This document shows, in pieces, positions 32,036 through 43,640 of a stretch of DNA of 64,000 bases. Source of the stretch: Cristatella mucedo (Eukaryota > Bryozoa > Phylactolaemata > Cristatellidae). Position numbers and translations under genes: made by a program. The stretch covers positions 186,001-250,000 of the forward strand of contig WPIO01000149.1 in the NCBI GenBank assembly GCA_009760855.2, in the 5' to 3' direction. The notes under the pieces were generated by a model, which saw nothing but the letters and a program-made list of their open reading frames with translations, searched no databases and had not been told where the DNA came from. Each line of letters begins with the position of its first letter. Position 1 is the stretch's first letter.

Positions 32036-32743
32036 GACACTGTTGTTTCCCACCATCCCATTCGTTTGGACTCATTTTTCAGCCATCATACCATGCCACT
32101 GCATTCATTCCATGCATTGGGTACGTTTTGAAAGTTCCGAAATAATTAGCCAGCAGTATGCTGAGCGGATATGTCGACCTGATTGCAGGTTTTGGGGCAT
32201 GCCTTCCGGTGGCTTTTTTTATGCACGCGGTTTGCAACGTTTGCAGCCTTCCCCCCCCCCCATCACTCAGTTCATTGTTGGTAACAGCAAATGGTGGTAA
32301 GCATCTCGGCACCAGGTTAAAAGTCTGGCTCATAATGCTAAACGTGCTGCTTCTCTGTGCCCCTTCCCCATACAGCCGATTGAAATCGGTGCTTGCTTTG
32401 TAGGCCACACAAGAAGATGGACCCTTATGCCAGTTTGAAGCACCATCTTATGCAAGCATTGTATAAGTCTTGATGATGCCAGCTTGAACGAAGTAGCAGT
32501 GCCCCTCCTGCCCCCAAAGCAATGGGCAAATCGGCGGCAGACAGCGGGCATGCAGCACACACTCGCCAGCATGCGTGCACATGATGCTTACAGCCACCGG
32601 TGACTTTGCGCCTGTTCTGCCGGTCTCGAGGTTCAAGCTGTAGCGATCATCCGCCAACATCGATACGTATATTATATATACGACTAGATACTACTAATAA
32701 ACTGAGCGAGCTTACTCTCCCTTATTTACACGACAGCGAGTGC

Positions 32744-32749
32744 TTTATT
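32744..32749 (-). promoter_or_regulatory. Candidate COQ3 polyadenylation signal
   Basis: AATAAA on the minus strand, about 340 bases past the COQ3 stop codon. It is the best-placed canonical hexamer, but there is no independent evidence of use. Confidence 0.35.
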
Positions 32750-33091
32750 GCTCATTTGCTCGCGCGCGATCAATCGACAGCTGCATGAAAGGTGGCGGCA
32801 GAGCTGCAGCAGCCGGCGCTCGGGAATGAGGCCCGCTGCGCTCAGTGGCGGCATGCCTGTACGTGCAGCTGTAGCGTCTCTGCTCGCGGTGGCAGGCGGT
32901 CCCAGCGACGTGGCGGCGGCGCTGAGGCAGCGCCCTAATTCGCGTTCAGCAGAAGAGCGGTTTCGAAGCAGTGCTGCACAGCAGCCTGTCTGTGTGCCAG
33001 CGGGCATTAAAGGACAGGCACTGGACCGGCACGGGCGCTTGCTCGCAGAGTGAGGCAGAGGGAGCGACGCTCAGGGAGCGATGTCGATTTT

Positions 33092-33249
33092 CTAGCTTGC
33101 AGGCAAACCGGCTCCCTCCTCCTCAGAAGAGGAGGGCGGCTCGTGCACAGCGTGAAGGCAGTAGTTGATGCTGTGGCTCTGCGACCAGCGCCACTTATTC
33201 GTCAGCACGTTGTAGCACATTCCGTGCGTCAGGACCGTCCTGAAATTGT
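33092..33249 (-). CDS. COQ3: COQ3 exon 4, with stop
   Basis: Starts in phase 1 after tgttgcag and joins exon 3 as Asn. It encodes FRTVLTHGMCYNVLTNKWRW and SINYCLHAVHEPPSSSEEEG, with stop TAG at 33,092-33,094. It ends shortly after the conserved region, shorter than vertebrate COQ3. Confidence 0.93.
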
Positions 33250-34706
33250 CTGCAACAGAACCGGCCGCTCGCGGTACTCGGCAGGTGCAGCAAGCTGCAG
33301 TGAATTGCAAAGAGCATACCCGCACCTCTTCTGAAATGAATAGGCATGCAGCATCTCTGCCAGCATCCGCGTACACGCAATGACCTTACCGAGTCTTGGG
33401 CTTCCTGAGTTTTTTTTGCTCAATCGATCGAGCATCGAATCGACTGGGTGATTTACTTACAGATTTAGCCTACAGGTCCCTTCTCTTGCTTTCGTTCCAC
33501 CCTTTATGGTTGGGTTACGAGGCCCACGGTCCGGCCGAGATCCAGGCATCTGTTTTCAGTCTAGCCTACGTCCAGTTTTCAGTCTAGCTTACATTCGCTA
33601 CCAACACCATCGGAGAACGCACACCAAAGCTGCCGGCATTTCACTCTGCCTTAATGAAAGTCGGACTTTACCGAAAAACGGACCGAGGCTGCAACGACCG
33701 AACGGTTGATTGGGGGGACAACCTCACGAGAAAATCCACGAGATAACTGTCGTGGACCGTCAGGTAATGTTTAACAGGACTAACTGGCTTTCCTTCGCTT
33801 GTCTTTTTTGCATGCACGAGGAGCGGCCAAGCCGCACTAGCTAGCCGACCAGCGAGAGCCGGCTCCTCGGCGGGCCAGAGGATAGATACGTGAATCGAGT
33901 AGCTGCAATGCGCTGCTTTCATCTGCTAACCCATTGGCAATGCGTGACCTGCCTCGAGCCACAGAAATGGTCCCAGATATCGAGTCGGCGTGCAGGGCTC
34001 TCGGACGGGCGACAGGCGAGCAGCAGAAACTGCTCGAGATCGGAGCAGGCGCTTGCTGAGCGAACGAAGAGTCTGCTGCTGCGACCGCCTAAATGCAGCG
34101 AAGCGACTCACTCTTGCGAACCATGGCTTCGAGCTCTTCGGGTGAGATAAATTTGTCCCATTCGTGGGTGCCCGGCGGCACGGTCCGCAGTATGTACTCG
34201 GCAGTGACGATGCCGAGTACATACGCTACGGAGGTTCGATTCAACGTAGTGAAGAATATCGATCCTTTGGGCTACAGTGATAGGCAGAAGCTGCCACGGT
34301 CAGCAACAAAAAAAGTAGCATCGCTACACAATCTGTAGTGAAACGTTTTCTATACTGCGACGTGCAACCACCACCAAAGTTGTCTCTAAACACAGACAGA
34401 ACCCCTCGGGGTACAGGGGTGGGTAAGAGTGGGGAACATGATATACGGTTGCAGTTGGAGAGGGCTCGAAAAACTACACGTAAGCAGTACTGGCTGCCTG
34501 CAAGGACGTAGACATTGAGTGCATTGTCGTCTGTTTACATGGCACGTTAAGAACAAGCACGCGACCCCGAAGGATATACATGGTGCATACATTTATCTTA
34601 CATTTATCACATTTATTTTATTTATATACATTTATCATTGCAAATGTTGGCATCTTGTGCTACCAGTGCACCTGCTGTGGTCGGCGACCGGAGAAGTGTG
34701 TGTGTG

Positions 34707-34755
<49 letters not shown>

Positions 34756-37700
34756 ACATACGCTTCTGCTCACTTTACCAAGGTTAAGGTAAGCAGAGGG
34801 GGCGTTATGCAACGACGACCAAAATGACTGCGTGGCAACTGGCTAAGGTAAATGGTTTCTAGTTAGGAGTGCATTCTAGTCAGGAGTGCAAAAGAATGCC
34901 GCTAGTGTAGTTGGGGTTAATTAGCAAAGCTGACAAGGAGCTTTCTCCTTGTGTTTTGAGTTCCAAGCGATGCCTTAGCCCCCGGGCTAAGACCATGACT
35001 ATGGCGATAGCCACTATGGCCATGACTGCACTACTAAGATACATATGGGTGTGGAAGGTCTACAAGTTGGACCCTCAGCTTAATAATGTGAATTTTGCAT
35101 AGCAGCCTGCCAGAATTAAATCTCTTTCAAAGCAATTTTCATCCTCTAAAGGAAGCCTGTCAATTGGTTAGTGATATCATGCAGTGTCAGCACACATAAG
35201 CACAAAAAGAACAATGAAAACAGGCCGGCAAATGCTGTAAGGAAACAGTACGGGCCTCTAAAAGACTTGAGGTTGGTTAGAGGCACAGCTAAACGACCTC
35301 AAGCCACAAGAGTGGTGTTATGATGTTGCCTAGCTACTGGTAACTAGTTTGGATAGGTACACATTAGCAATTAGCAAGAGAATGGAGAGACCTAAAAGGT
35401 GGCCATGATAGCCCAGGAGGTGATGTGCTTGCTCTTCTCAACCAAGGTCGTGGGTTCGAATCCTGCAGAGGGTAATCCTGTATTGCCAACTGTAAGCGGT
35501 GGTGAAAGCTATTAAGGATCTTCCGCTGCTATACAAATGAGGTTGTTAAATCAGCTAATATTTATTATTATTGTTTTAAGTGAGTGACAAAATCTTAAAG
35601 TTGATATGCTGCTTGATGGAGAGCCGGTGAAGGACAATCAGAAATAGGTGTACTGGGGAGATTTCGACGTTCACGACACACAAGCCTAGCTGAAGTGTTT
35701 CACCAACTGGAAGCGCCCTATTGCTCACGATGGAAAATTTCCATGTACAGAGTCTCAAAACCGTGGACCCACTTGGAAGTGGTGTACCTGTCTGCAGGCT
35801 CAAATTTTGCAATGTTATACAGCAGAAAGTGGGCAGGCCTGACTGGAGCTGACGTCGTTTTCACTTTTATGGGAAATGTCGCTTTAGAAAAGGACAACCT
35901 GATTTCCCGTAGACGCTTCACGGGATGTGCTGGCCGAGCCCATTACGTGGGCTAGGTTGTCCCATTTCAAAGTAACACTACGTTTCCCATAGCTAGCTAG
36001 TGAGTTGGTTTAATTTGAGAAAGTTTGCTGCCATCCAACTGCAAATGTCAGTAATGCATGCAGCAAGGAATTTGAGAGAGTTGTGGACGTGCTTGATGGC
36101 AAGGAGGCATCAAAGCACACCTGTGCATCATTTGCATAAAAATCAACGCCCTTGATTGTGCTAGCTCACTGGTAAATTGGGTCTGGCAGGCAGACCCAAT
36201 TCAGTCAAACACCCACCGTTTACCTTCACCAATGAACACCACCACGCGGCCAATAGAAAGGCAGAGTGCTTAACAGGTCATACCTTAACAAGCTGGCAGC
36301 ACACATCTACAAACTGGCCGGCATCGCTGACATGCTCCACAATCTCTGATGCAACGACAGCATCGAACAGCGGCTGTTCAGTCGATAAGAGTAGCTCCTC
36401 GGCAGTTATACAACGATAGCTTAGGGATCCCCTGCTCTCAGTTCTCTCCGACGACGAACCAGCTCTGCTCGCTCCGACAGCGTCACTGCTGCTGCCGTCA
36501 ATGTTGCTGCTGCCGCTACTGCTGCTGCTGCCACGGTTTGACGACCAGTGCAGCTCGGCCACTCGTATGCTCTCAGCAGAGGCATCGATGCCGGTCACGT
36601 CTGCGCCGAGTCTGGCAAGTGGCTGACGTGCAACGATAGAATTTCCATAGCTACAGCTGACTCTACAGTGCTTTACAGGATCTTCATTCGGAAACTAGCT
36701 GTACTCGAGCTAAGCAGAATGTGACGCAGCGCCTGATATGCAGATAGCACGTGACGCCGGGGCTCTGCAAAACACCAGCAAACCTATTAGCACAGCTTGT
36801 AATGCGGTGAATGTAATGTAATGTATCTCCTTCTGTGACTCCACAAAGCCACGACGACTATGTGGCAGCGACACCGGAGTGTTTTGTATAGCGCACTCAC
36901 AGCCTATGCGGCTTTCGGTACGCATTCGGTAGCCAACATATTTCATATCACACAACAAAGAGAAAGTGGGAAGCATAGTAGAGTCAGGAGAGCAGTTGAG
37001 GTAGTGAGTAGCTTGGAAGTAGCAGCTCAGGACCGCTGAAAACGATGAACCATAGTCGGCAGTAGGAGAGTAGTTGTCGTTAGGTAAGAACTGTGGAAGC
37101 GAGTTCCACAGTTTAGGGCCTGCAGAGCTAAAGCTTCTGCCACCAACGGTCTTTAAGTGGAGGAATGGAACAGTTAACATTAGGGACCTGAGATCATGAG
37201 GAGGCTGAAACTGGTAGAGCAGTTCAGTAGGCATAGAGGAGCCAAGCCGAAGCAGACCTAGTGGGTCAGCATAAGAACTTTGACCTGTATCTGTTGATCA
37301 ACGGGCACCCATCCTAGCTCCTTTAGCAAAGGATATACGTGGCTTGGCAACATCCTCAAATGATTCACAAAGCAACGTGCACATAAAAAATCTCAGATGT
37401 ACACAATTTTTAATAATTAAGCACACGGTGGCATAAATACATCTGCATGTGCATAAGCACGTGATAATCTGTATCTATAATCCCACAGACCCACGAGGAG
37501 TGCAGGGTGTTAAGACTGCGAATTGTCTGCAGTGCACTTTAAATTCAAGCAGCTTTCGGTGATCAATCGGTAGCCAACAGCCTTTGATTTAACACAATCA
37601 GCCTAGCACTACCCAAAAGCCATGAGGCAAGCCATATCTGTAAAACCAGTCGACCATCCTTCAATGCATCAAACTGCAATAAGGAGACTGGGCTAGACTT

Positions 37701-39064
37701 GGGCCACAAATGGAACGAATGCAACCAAATTAGCTGCAAAAGGACAATGCTGCTTTTGTAGGTTTCGCAGACACCAGGGATGCTTGAAATCTGTCGCTGG
37801 GACGAAACTGCAGCTACTACAAGCTGCAAGTAGAGCAGCTTTGAAAAGCGAGAGAGAGACAGAGAGGGAGAAAAAGAAGGGGAGAGACAGAGAGAGAAAG
37901 AGAGGCAGACAGATACAGAGAGTGAGAGATACAGAGAGAGGCAGACAGATACAGAGAGAGACAGACAGAGAGAGGAAGAGAGAGACAGACAGAGACATAC
38001 AGAGGGAGAGGGAGAGACTGCTAAAACAAAACAGCAACAGTTAGTGCACAGGTGTGCTTACATGTCCTGCTTCCAGTTAAGTGACTCCGAGTAGAAACAT
38101 GAAAGCAATAAGGTAAATAATCATCGAAAAACGATTCAACAGAGAAGCTCTAAACAGAGTAACCTATAGGCCCAGCAGGTTACTCAAAGCTACTACAAGC
38201 AGCAGCACGTGTAGGACAGGCATGATCTATCCTTGCAGGCACCTTGCTTGGGGGCATATTGGAATGAAAGATTGCAGCCCTACGACAGAGGCACTAAAAA
38301 ACGACTCGCTAAAATATGTGGGCCGCTTCCTGTAATGATACTGATACGCTGGGCGGGTGGTGCAATGAAAAAATTGCATGTTTCAGTTGTCATTCAATGT
38401 GTCCAGGAATAAGTCCTGAGTTAGTTTTACACTGATAAATCGGTTTTAAATAACTCTAAAAGAGAGCATACCTTGGGTACCACAAAAAAGACGATCCACT
38501 AAAGGCCAGCCTATGCCGAGGTCGAACGCGAAAATACCGAAGCAAGCGCTGATGGCTAATATGTCATACAACGACGCGGACCGGCAGCGACGACGACGGG
38601 ACGGAAAGCGCGACAGAAAATGTCCGCGAGAAGAAGCGCGACGCGACGCTACATCCATCGAATAAACTCCTCGCGCGTACCTCGCTCAGAATGCCGCCGC
38701 CACAGCCGACGTCGAGAATTCTAGAGCCACGCAGCGGGAGGGCGGAGTCCGCCGGCTTCCGGTTGGCTAATGCGTCCCGTATCAGCGGGACGCGCAGCGC
38801 GTTTAGCGCGTGCAGCGGTGCATACTCTCCCGACTCTCTCCACCACAGATGCGCCGCCTTTGAGAACCGCTCGATCTCCGATGCGTCGACGGTCGAGCCC
38901 GAAGTGGATATCGGGCGGCCACACCCGGGAGGCGCGAATGAGCGCGCGCGCTGGCCGCTGCGCTGTTGCTGCTGCTGCGCTGAGCAACCGGCGGTACGAT
39001 TCGCAAGAAAAGCGTCGAATGGCGACAGAGAACGAAAGGCCGAACGGCTCAGGTGGCAGAGCAT
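33092..39064 (-). CDS. COQ3: Ubiquinone biosynthesis O-methyltransferase, mitochondrial
   Basis: COQ3 uses S-adenosylmethionine to O-methylate the polyprenyl-benzenoid ring at two steps of coenzyme Q synthesis, on the matrix face of the inner mitochondrial membrane. Four exons on the minus strand: 38,681-39,064; 36,284-36,622; 34,112-34,271; 33,092-33,249, 346 codons in all. The N terminus is Arg/Ser-rich with poly-Gln, fitting a targeting peptide. From residue ~57, STVDASEIERFSKAAHLWW and GEYAPLHALNALRVPLIRD match COQ3. The SAM motif ILDVGCGGG is at 116-124, the acidic end of strand 2 (GID) at ~139-141, and FDAVVASEIVEHV at ~214-226. Exon 3 has PPGTHEWDKFISPEELEAMV. The C terminus is conserved up to SINYCLHAVHE. 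A Ser-rich insertion in exon 2 is unusual. It is transcribed towards RANGAP1 (tail to tail). Confidence 0.95.
34112..34271 (-). CDS. COQ3: COQ3 exon 3
   Basis: 53 codons plus one base (ctgtag / gtgagt). It encodes PKGSIFFTTLNRTSVAYVLG and PPGTHEWDKFISPEELEA, close to vertebrate COQ3. A perfect 14-bp inverted repeat lies inside the coding sequence (34,190-34,224). Confidence 0.94.
34697..34752. repeat. (TG)n microsatellite in COQ3 intron 2
   Basis: About 27 TG units with one CATG interruption. Confidence 0.95.
35403..35575 (+). repeat. tRNA-derived SINE, type I, best-preserved copy
   Basis: A box 'gatagcccaggaggtgat' and B box 'gtgggttcgaatcctgc' (near 35,450) sit about 40 bp apart, as in a tRNA gene. 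The body ends 'aatgaggttgttaaatcagc' and a short ATT tail. It lies antisense within COQ3 intron 2. Confidence 0.82.
35576..36160 (-). mobile_element. LINE family A remnant in COQ3 intron 2
   Basis: The minus strand shows scrambled C-terminal blocks (FKILSLT, near 35,580) and further RT-like debris up to about 36,160 ('catcatttgcataaaaatca', parallel to the copy near 22.0 kb). Heavily decayed. Confidence 0.55.
36284..36622 (-). CDS. COQ3: COQ3 exon 2
   Basis: 113 codons, phase 0 (gtcag / gtatga). It starts PLARLGADVTGIDAS, continuing the Rossmann fold, and ends VEHVSDAGQFVDVCCQLVK. Between them is a ~38-residue low-complexity Ser/Gly segment (SSSSSGSSN, GSSSERTES) coded by GCT/AGC-type repeats. 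Confidence 0.94.
36740..37330 (-). mobile_element. LINE family B, C-terminal end and 3' UTR
   Basis: On the minus strand: LGWVPVDQQIQVKVLMLTH, then VPFLHLKTVGGRSFSSAGPK and LWNSLPQFLPNDNYSP, then the family B 3' UTR and a short ACATT tail at 36,805-36,823. It lies in COQ3 intron 1, same strand as the gene. Confidence 0.8.
37845..38015. repeat. Imperfect (GA)n / GACA-rich microsatellite
   Basis: Purine-rich GAGA/GACAGA repeats with frequent interruptions, in COQ3 intron 1. Confidence 0.9.
38681..39064 (-). CDS. COQ3: COQ3 exon 1
   Basis: 128 codons, phase 0 end before gtacgc. It holds the presumed mitochondrial presequence (with QQQQQ) and the first SAM-binding motif. The ATG at 39,064 is the first in the frame. 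The surrounding sequence is CpG-rich, consistent with a promoter. Confidence 0.92.
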
Positions 39065-39344
39065 TCCGGCGTCGGCGCCGTGTAAATGCTAATATTGGAA
39101 CTGCGATTAATAGGTGAAGGTCGTCTACCGGTCTCCCGCAGCCCTAGCCCCTCGCTGGCCCACCGAAGATGCGGCCAGCCATTATCTATATTTGAGCTGG
39201 CTCGAGTTTCGCAGCGTTAGTTTTCTCCCTTTCTGTTAGTTTTCTTTTTTCTCCCAGAAAGGGACGGTGGGCTCCGCTGACCTGGATTTCGCCACCTACG
39301 CGAGTTACAGGCCAGCTACGGCGGCTACATAATAAATAAAATAA

Positions 39345-39728
39345 ATAAATCCTAGCTGATTAAACAGCCTCTTTTTGTATAGCGACAGAAGAGCCTTTAC
39401 GGCTATCAACACCGCTTGCAGTGGCGATTTACTCACCACCTCAACTGCTCTCCTGACTCTGCTATGCTTCCCACTTTCTCTTGGTTGCGTGAGACGAAGT
39501 CTGTTGGCTACCGAATGCGTTCCGCAAGCCGCTTAGGCTGTGAGTGCGCTATACAAAACTCTCCTGCGTAACACCCACGTGGTCTTTATGACTTTGTGGA
39601 GTTACAGACGGAGATAGATTACATTACATTACATTATTGGATCACCCACCACAGGAATCGAACCCACGACCTCGGGACCATGGTCGTGAAAGCAACCGCC
39701 TTACCTGGTGTGCCATCCGGACTTTCGC
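39345..39728 (-). repeat. tRNA-derived SINE, type I, split by a LINE B insertion
   Basis: The head ('gtcgtgggttcgattcctg' on the minus strand) lies at ~39,640-39,728 and the body at 39,345-39,425. The two halves are contiguous in unbroken copies, so the element between them is a later insertion. Confidence 0.7.
39426..39635 (+). mobile_element. LINE family B 3' end nested in a SINE
   Basis: Begins 'actcaccacctcaactgctc' and ends in the family B terminus followed by (ACATT)n. It matches 14,127-14,310 and 19,197-19,395. Confidence 0.78.
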
Positions 39729-40627
39729 CCTATTAGAGAGCACTGGACTCTGCAGAAGAGCAACCTTGTTCTCTTAGAGCAGAATTTTTTTACTTTTTTC
39801 GTCACATCATTGGAAAACAGGCGCCAAAGCCTGTCTTCGTCTGCGCAGACGCAGCCATGGATAGTCGGCGCACCGCAGCCCGTTAGAAACTCGGTGGTGC
39901 TCTGCTAGGGTTACGAGGTCGCTCGCCGACGGTGTGCACGAAACTAAAAGCGCGCTGCACTGTCCTTCTACCTTTTCCGTCTGCTCGGATCGGCTTGGCT
40001 GGGTCGGCGGGTTAACCTGCATCGCTGGAGGGAAAATGCTGCACTGCGTTCGTAGACGGTTGGCCTCGGTTGACATCCGTCTCGGACAGTGTGGCCCGAA
40101 AAGTCGCCACTGCACAATTGCTTAAATAATGTCACTCTGCAGTTCAGCAGGATTTATTGCCAAACCGTGTGCCTAATCGCTGGGCGAACCAAGGGTGCCA
40201 TTGCCGCTGGACGTTGTCTAGAACGCGAAGCAGAGGAAGAGTGGCAAAAGCCCGCGTCGAAATTGCTCTGTCTGATGCCTCGTGCAGTTGAACTCGTCAG
40301 TGCAGCAGTGTTATAAATTGTTTGCTGCCGCTGACCACTCGCTGCATCGAACTCGTCTCTTCCGAAATTACTCGTGCCTTCTAGAGCCTTCCATTGTCGC
40401 AGGACAACGAGACTCCGCGAGACTGCCATTGCCAACGCTTTCGATGCTCTAACTAACATCGATCGCTCCAGGGAAGCGTCAACTGTCACCGTCAGATGCC
40501 GACATTTCAGAAAATTCGGTGCATAAATCCCTGCCTTAATAGCGATGCTTTTAAACCGAAACCTCGGCATGCTAAATTGAGTAAGGCCATCTCTATTATT
40601 TGTGGTAGAGATAGCTCAAAGTGCTCA

Positions 40628-40705
40628 AAGTGCTCCATCTTGCATCATGATGGACTTACTCACTTTAAAGGGAGTGAGTCCGTCACGATGCAAGGTGGAG
40701 CACTT
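40628..40705 (+). other. 78-nt imperfect inverted repeat (hairpin candidate)
   Basis: The left arm 40,628-40,664 and right arm 40,673-40,705 pair over almost their full length around an 8-base loop. In plus-strand RNA two of the differences become G:U wobbles, leaving one A.C mismatch and a small bulge. The size resembles a microRNA precursor. It could also be a small foldback transposon. No gene is known here. Confidence 0.6.
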
Positions 40706-40754
40706 GCGCCAGGTGGCAAGATGGCGCAGCGTTGTCTCCTTTGACAGGACTACG

Positions 40755-40905
40755 ATAATATAATTCAACTCTATAGCGCCATAAGAGAACTTTATGTTTA
40801 CTCAGGCGCTTCACATATGCCACGGGGCTCGAGCGTACGAACGTGGTCAGACCTCGGTCGGAGCGAGCACCTTAAGCTCTGAGCCAAATTCAACGAAGCG
40901 AGTCC
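40755..40905 (-). repeat. tRNA-derived SINE, type II
   Basis: On the minus strand there is a tRNA-like head ('gctcgagccccgtggcatat', near 40,825), then the LINE A-like tail ending near 40,755. The arrangement matches 1,130-1,300 and 48,155-48,305. Confidence 0.6.
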
Positions 40906-43598
40906 GAAGGCAGTGAGCCGCTCGCAATCATTAAGGGCCGTATACGCGATAGCTTACGTCGTTCTTCGCGGCCGCTGGCTTCTACGGATCACACGGTCAC
41001 GGTCAGTGAGGCGAAGTCAGTGAGGCGATGCACCTTTACGAGCGACGTATTATGAGACAGATTTCGGTCCGGGAGCCGCCGCTTGCGTTGGTAACGATAG
41101 GTTGCACCTTGCCCTTATCTGTAATTTTCATTTTTGCTTGCTTTTTTGTAGCATTCACCTATCCCATGAAGGCTCGGCTTGAATCTTCTCTCTCAAAATG
41201 GCTCTCTGTTTTTCTACCGTACGTAGAGAGGCTAAAAATGCTAACGATACTTATAAGAATGACTCCTTTGCACGGCACACTAAAGGGACCAAATCGCCAT
41301 CAATGCGTTTACATTCGCGGAAAGAGTGCACGTCCAAAATCGGCTGAATCGTTGGCCGAATTTATAAAACGTCACGGCAACCCCGACGGATTGCTGTGAC
41401 GAAACAAAGACTGGCGTGGCTTGTATAGGCTCCTCCTGAGAATTGTAATGCCTCCACGATTCCGGAGTGGAAAGCCGCTCACTCTTGCCTGCTTCTGCTG
41501 TTGCTTCCGCCGCCGTCGCCGCTGCTGCTGCAATTAGCCGCAGCGTCCGGCCACAAACGCATGGGTGTAGCAGGTGGTTGGGCGGTTGACTAGGCGTAGC
41601 GTTCCGCCTTTGATATGGGTGATGTTGCCCGCCCCCACCCCCGCAGCTGCATTCACCCGTCTGCGGTGAGTCAGCCGGCTCGCATGTACGCATAAAAGAA
41701 TAAACTGAGAGTCTCACGCTCACGTTAGCCCTTCTGTCGCCGCGAGACTCCACTGGAACTGCCGCCGCCGGAGCCGCTGTGGCGAGGAGGGCGCCTTCGA
41801 CCGTACGCACGAACTCTCCATCGGAATCGAGCTAGGACATCGTCGTTCGACTGGAGCTGAAGGGAGTGAATGGGCTGGCTCGCTGGCCGACCTGTCGGGT
41901 CGGTCCGGAGCAGTGAGAGCGGCAGCTTTTGGGACAGACCGATCGGCGAGCGCCCGTTCGCCGCCGCGGCCGCTGCCTCACCGCCGCGGCCAAGCTCGGA
42001 GCAGGGGTCAAGGAATCGTTCACCCTGAGGCGAGTTAGGCCGGAGTAACCGATGTTTCTGTTTCGTTCGCTCGTCGCCTGCGCGCGCCACGTATGCCGTC
42101 AAATTCTAGAATAAGCCGTCGACGACGAGTTATATTAAAAAACGCGACTTAGTACGTCCGCGTCGGCTGCGATCAAGCGAAGCGCGATCGGCAGGACCTC
42201 CCCTTCCACAGACCGAAGATCGTCGCACTTCTTCAAATACCTCAAGTTTCCGGCCTCCGCATCCCACTACGGTGGCGAGTGCGTGCCCTTTACACGCGTT
42301 GGTTTCCATTTGAAAACAGCGATGTAAAAAAAAAATAAGGCTTCGATGCCAAAATGCTAGCGTACGAAGCGCCGCAACCTACCGAGTCCGAGCGTAAAGC
42401 TGTGCACATTTGCAACGGCGCGTGAGCGAGTAGCTTACGTAATGACGAGGAATGGGCAGCCTATTCACTCCGCAATTCACTTCATCGATTGTAGTGAAGT
42501 CTGTATTGAAGTGAAGTCTTGCGAAGGAAGCCTTGCTTTCGGCACGCCCGTCATTGATAGAATGCCTGTCCACCGGCGGCGCCTCCCTCCGCGAATAGGA
42601 AGAGGCGACGCTGAGAACAGCTCTTTCGGACCGCTAACCGCAAATAACCCGGCTAGATGCTTTCTTATAAGCACTTTGAAGATCGTAACCGTTCCACTGC
42701 AATCCGGACTATGAACTTGGCAGTTATTCGAAGCTCTCTGGACAATTTGAAGCATTTGAGGGGCGCTTTGACTCGCTCTTTAAAGGAGCTGATGGTTTGC
42801 TGGTGAGGGAGTCCGATTGACCGGGCATTCTCGTGCGTGCGGGCGTGCGCTAGAATTCACCACTCAGATACAAGTACGTACACTGTTTCTCGCGCGATCC
42901 TATTCGGCAATCGTTTGCACTCATTGTGGAAGAACACGGCGCTTGCAGCCTGCGAGCACTGGGCGGAGACCTCGTGAGGGCTGTCAGACTGCCTACGAAG
43001 CCGCAAGCTCACGACCGGTGGATGGGCAGACGATGACTCGGCAGTCTCGCCCAAATCCATGCATTGGCGGCATCTGTGGGTACATAAATCTACCACAAAC
43101 TGCCGCCAGCTGTCGGGCGGGTTCGGAACGAACAATAGCCCGACAGTGAGAAAAACTACGCAAGCATGGAGTATAAGGGTTGTCGGAGGAGTACAACTGG
43201 GGGGGAGGGCTAGATCCCTCGACGCCGGCAGCCGTCTAGTGTGTGTAGACTGGGCTTGGCTGGCGTTGCGTGAAATAAAGGTTTTGGTGTTGGAGCCAGC
43301 AGACTTGTTGCTCGGTCGCGCTACCCAGCCCGACGACAGGTCGTGCGGAGGGCTGTCACACGCATGCGCATAATTGAGGCCGCTTTTACCGCTAGCCTCG
43401 CTTCGAGACGGTTGTTCTATCGGTACCGGCCCACGGTCACGTGGTTATTAATCGGGACACCGTGTAAATGCCTTTCACTTTCGCGAAAACGTAGTCCGAA
43501 GCCATGTAGCATGACTAAGGCGGCACGGGGCTAAACTCACGATAGAGCTGTTTGCGAAGATGCCATGCTCGATAAAAATCGCGTGCAATTGCATATGC
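40906..43598. other. GC/CpG-rich stretch without an assignable exon
   Basis: 41,450-42,300 and 42,800-43,500 are rich in CG and GCC/CCG triplets. Open frames occur on both strands (e.g. 41,280-41,810 and 41,725-42,102, minus), which is expected of GC-rich DNA. None resembles a known family. A promoter or first exon of a neighbouring gene is possible. Confidence 0.3.
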
Positions 43599-43640
43599 AA
43601 ACCTCTTCACTCCTGCTTTCGGGCAGGAGTGAAGGGGTTT
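43599..43640 (+). other. Inverted repeat with 18-bp arms
   Basis: Arms 43,599-43,616 and 43,623-43,640 pair fully in plus-strand RNA (one U:G) around the loop TTTCGG, which contains a UUCG-like tetraloop. No adjacent gene is assigned. Confidence 0.65.

Noticed and set aside
41280-42102. Two overlapping minus-strand frames of 176 and 125 codons
   Set aside because: Low-complexity Ala/Arg/Pro-rich translations of a CpG-rich block, with no recognisable motif and no consistent splice structure.
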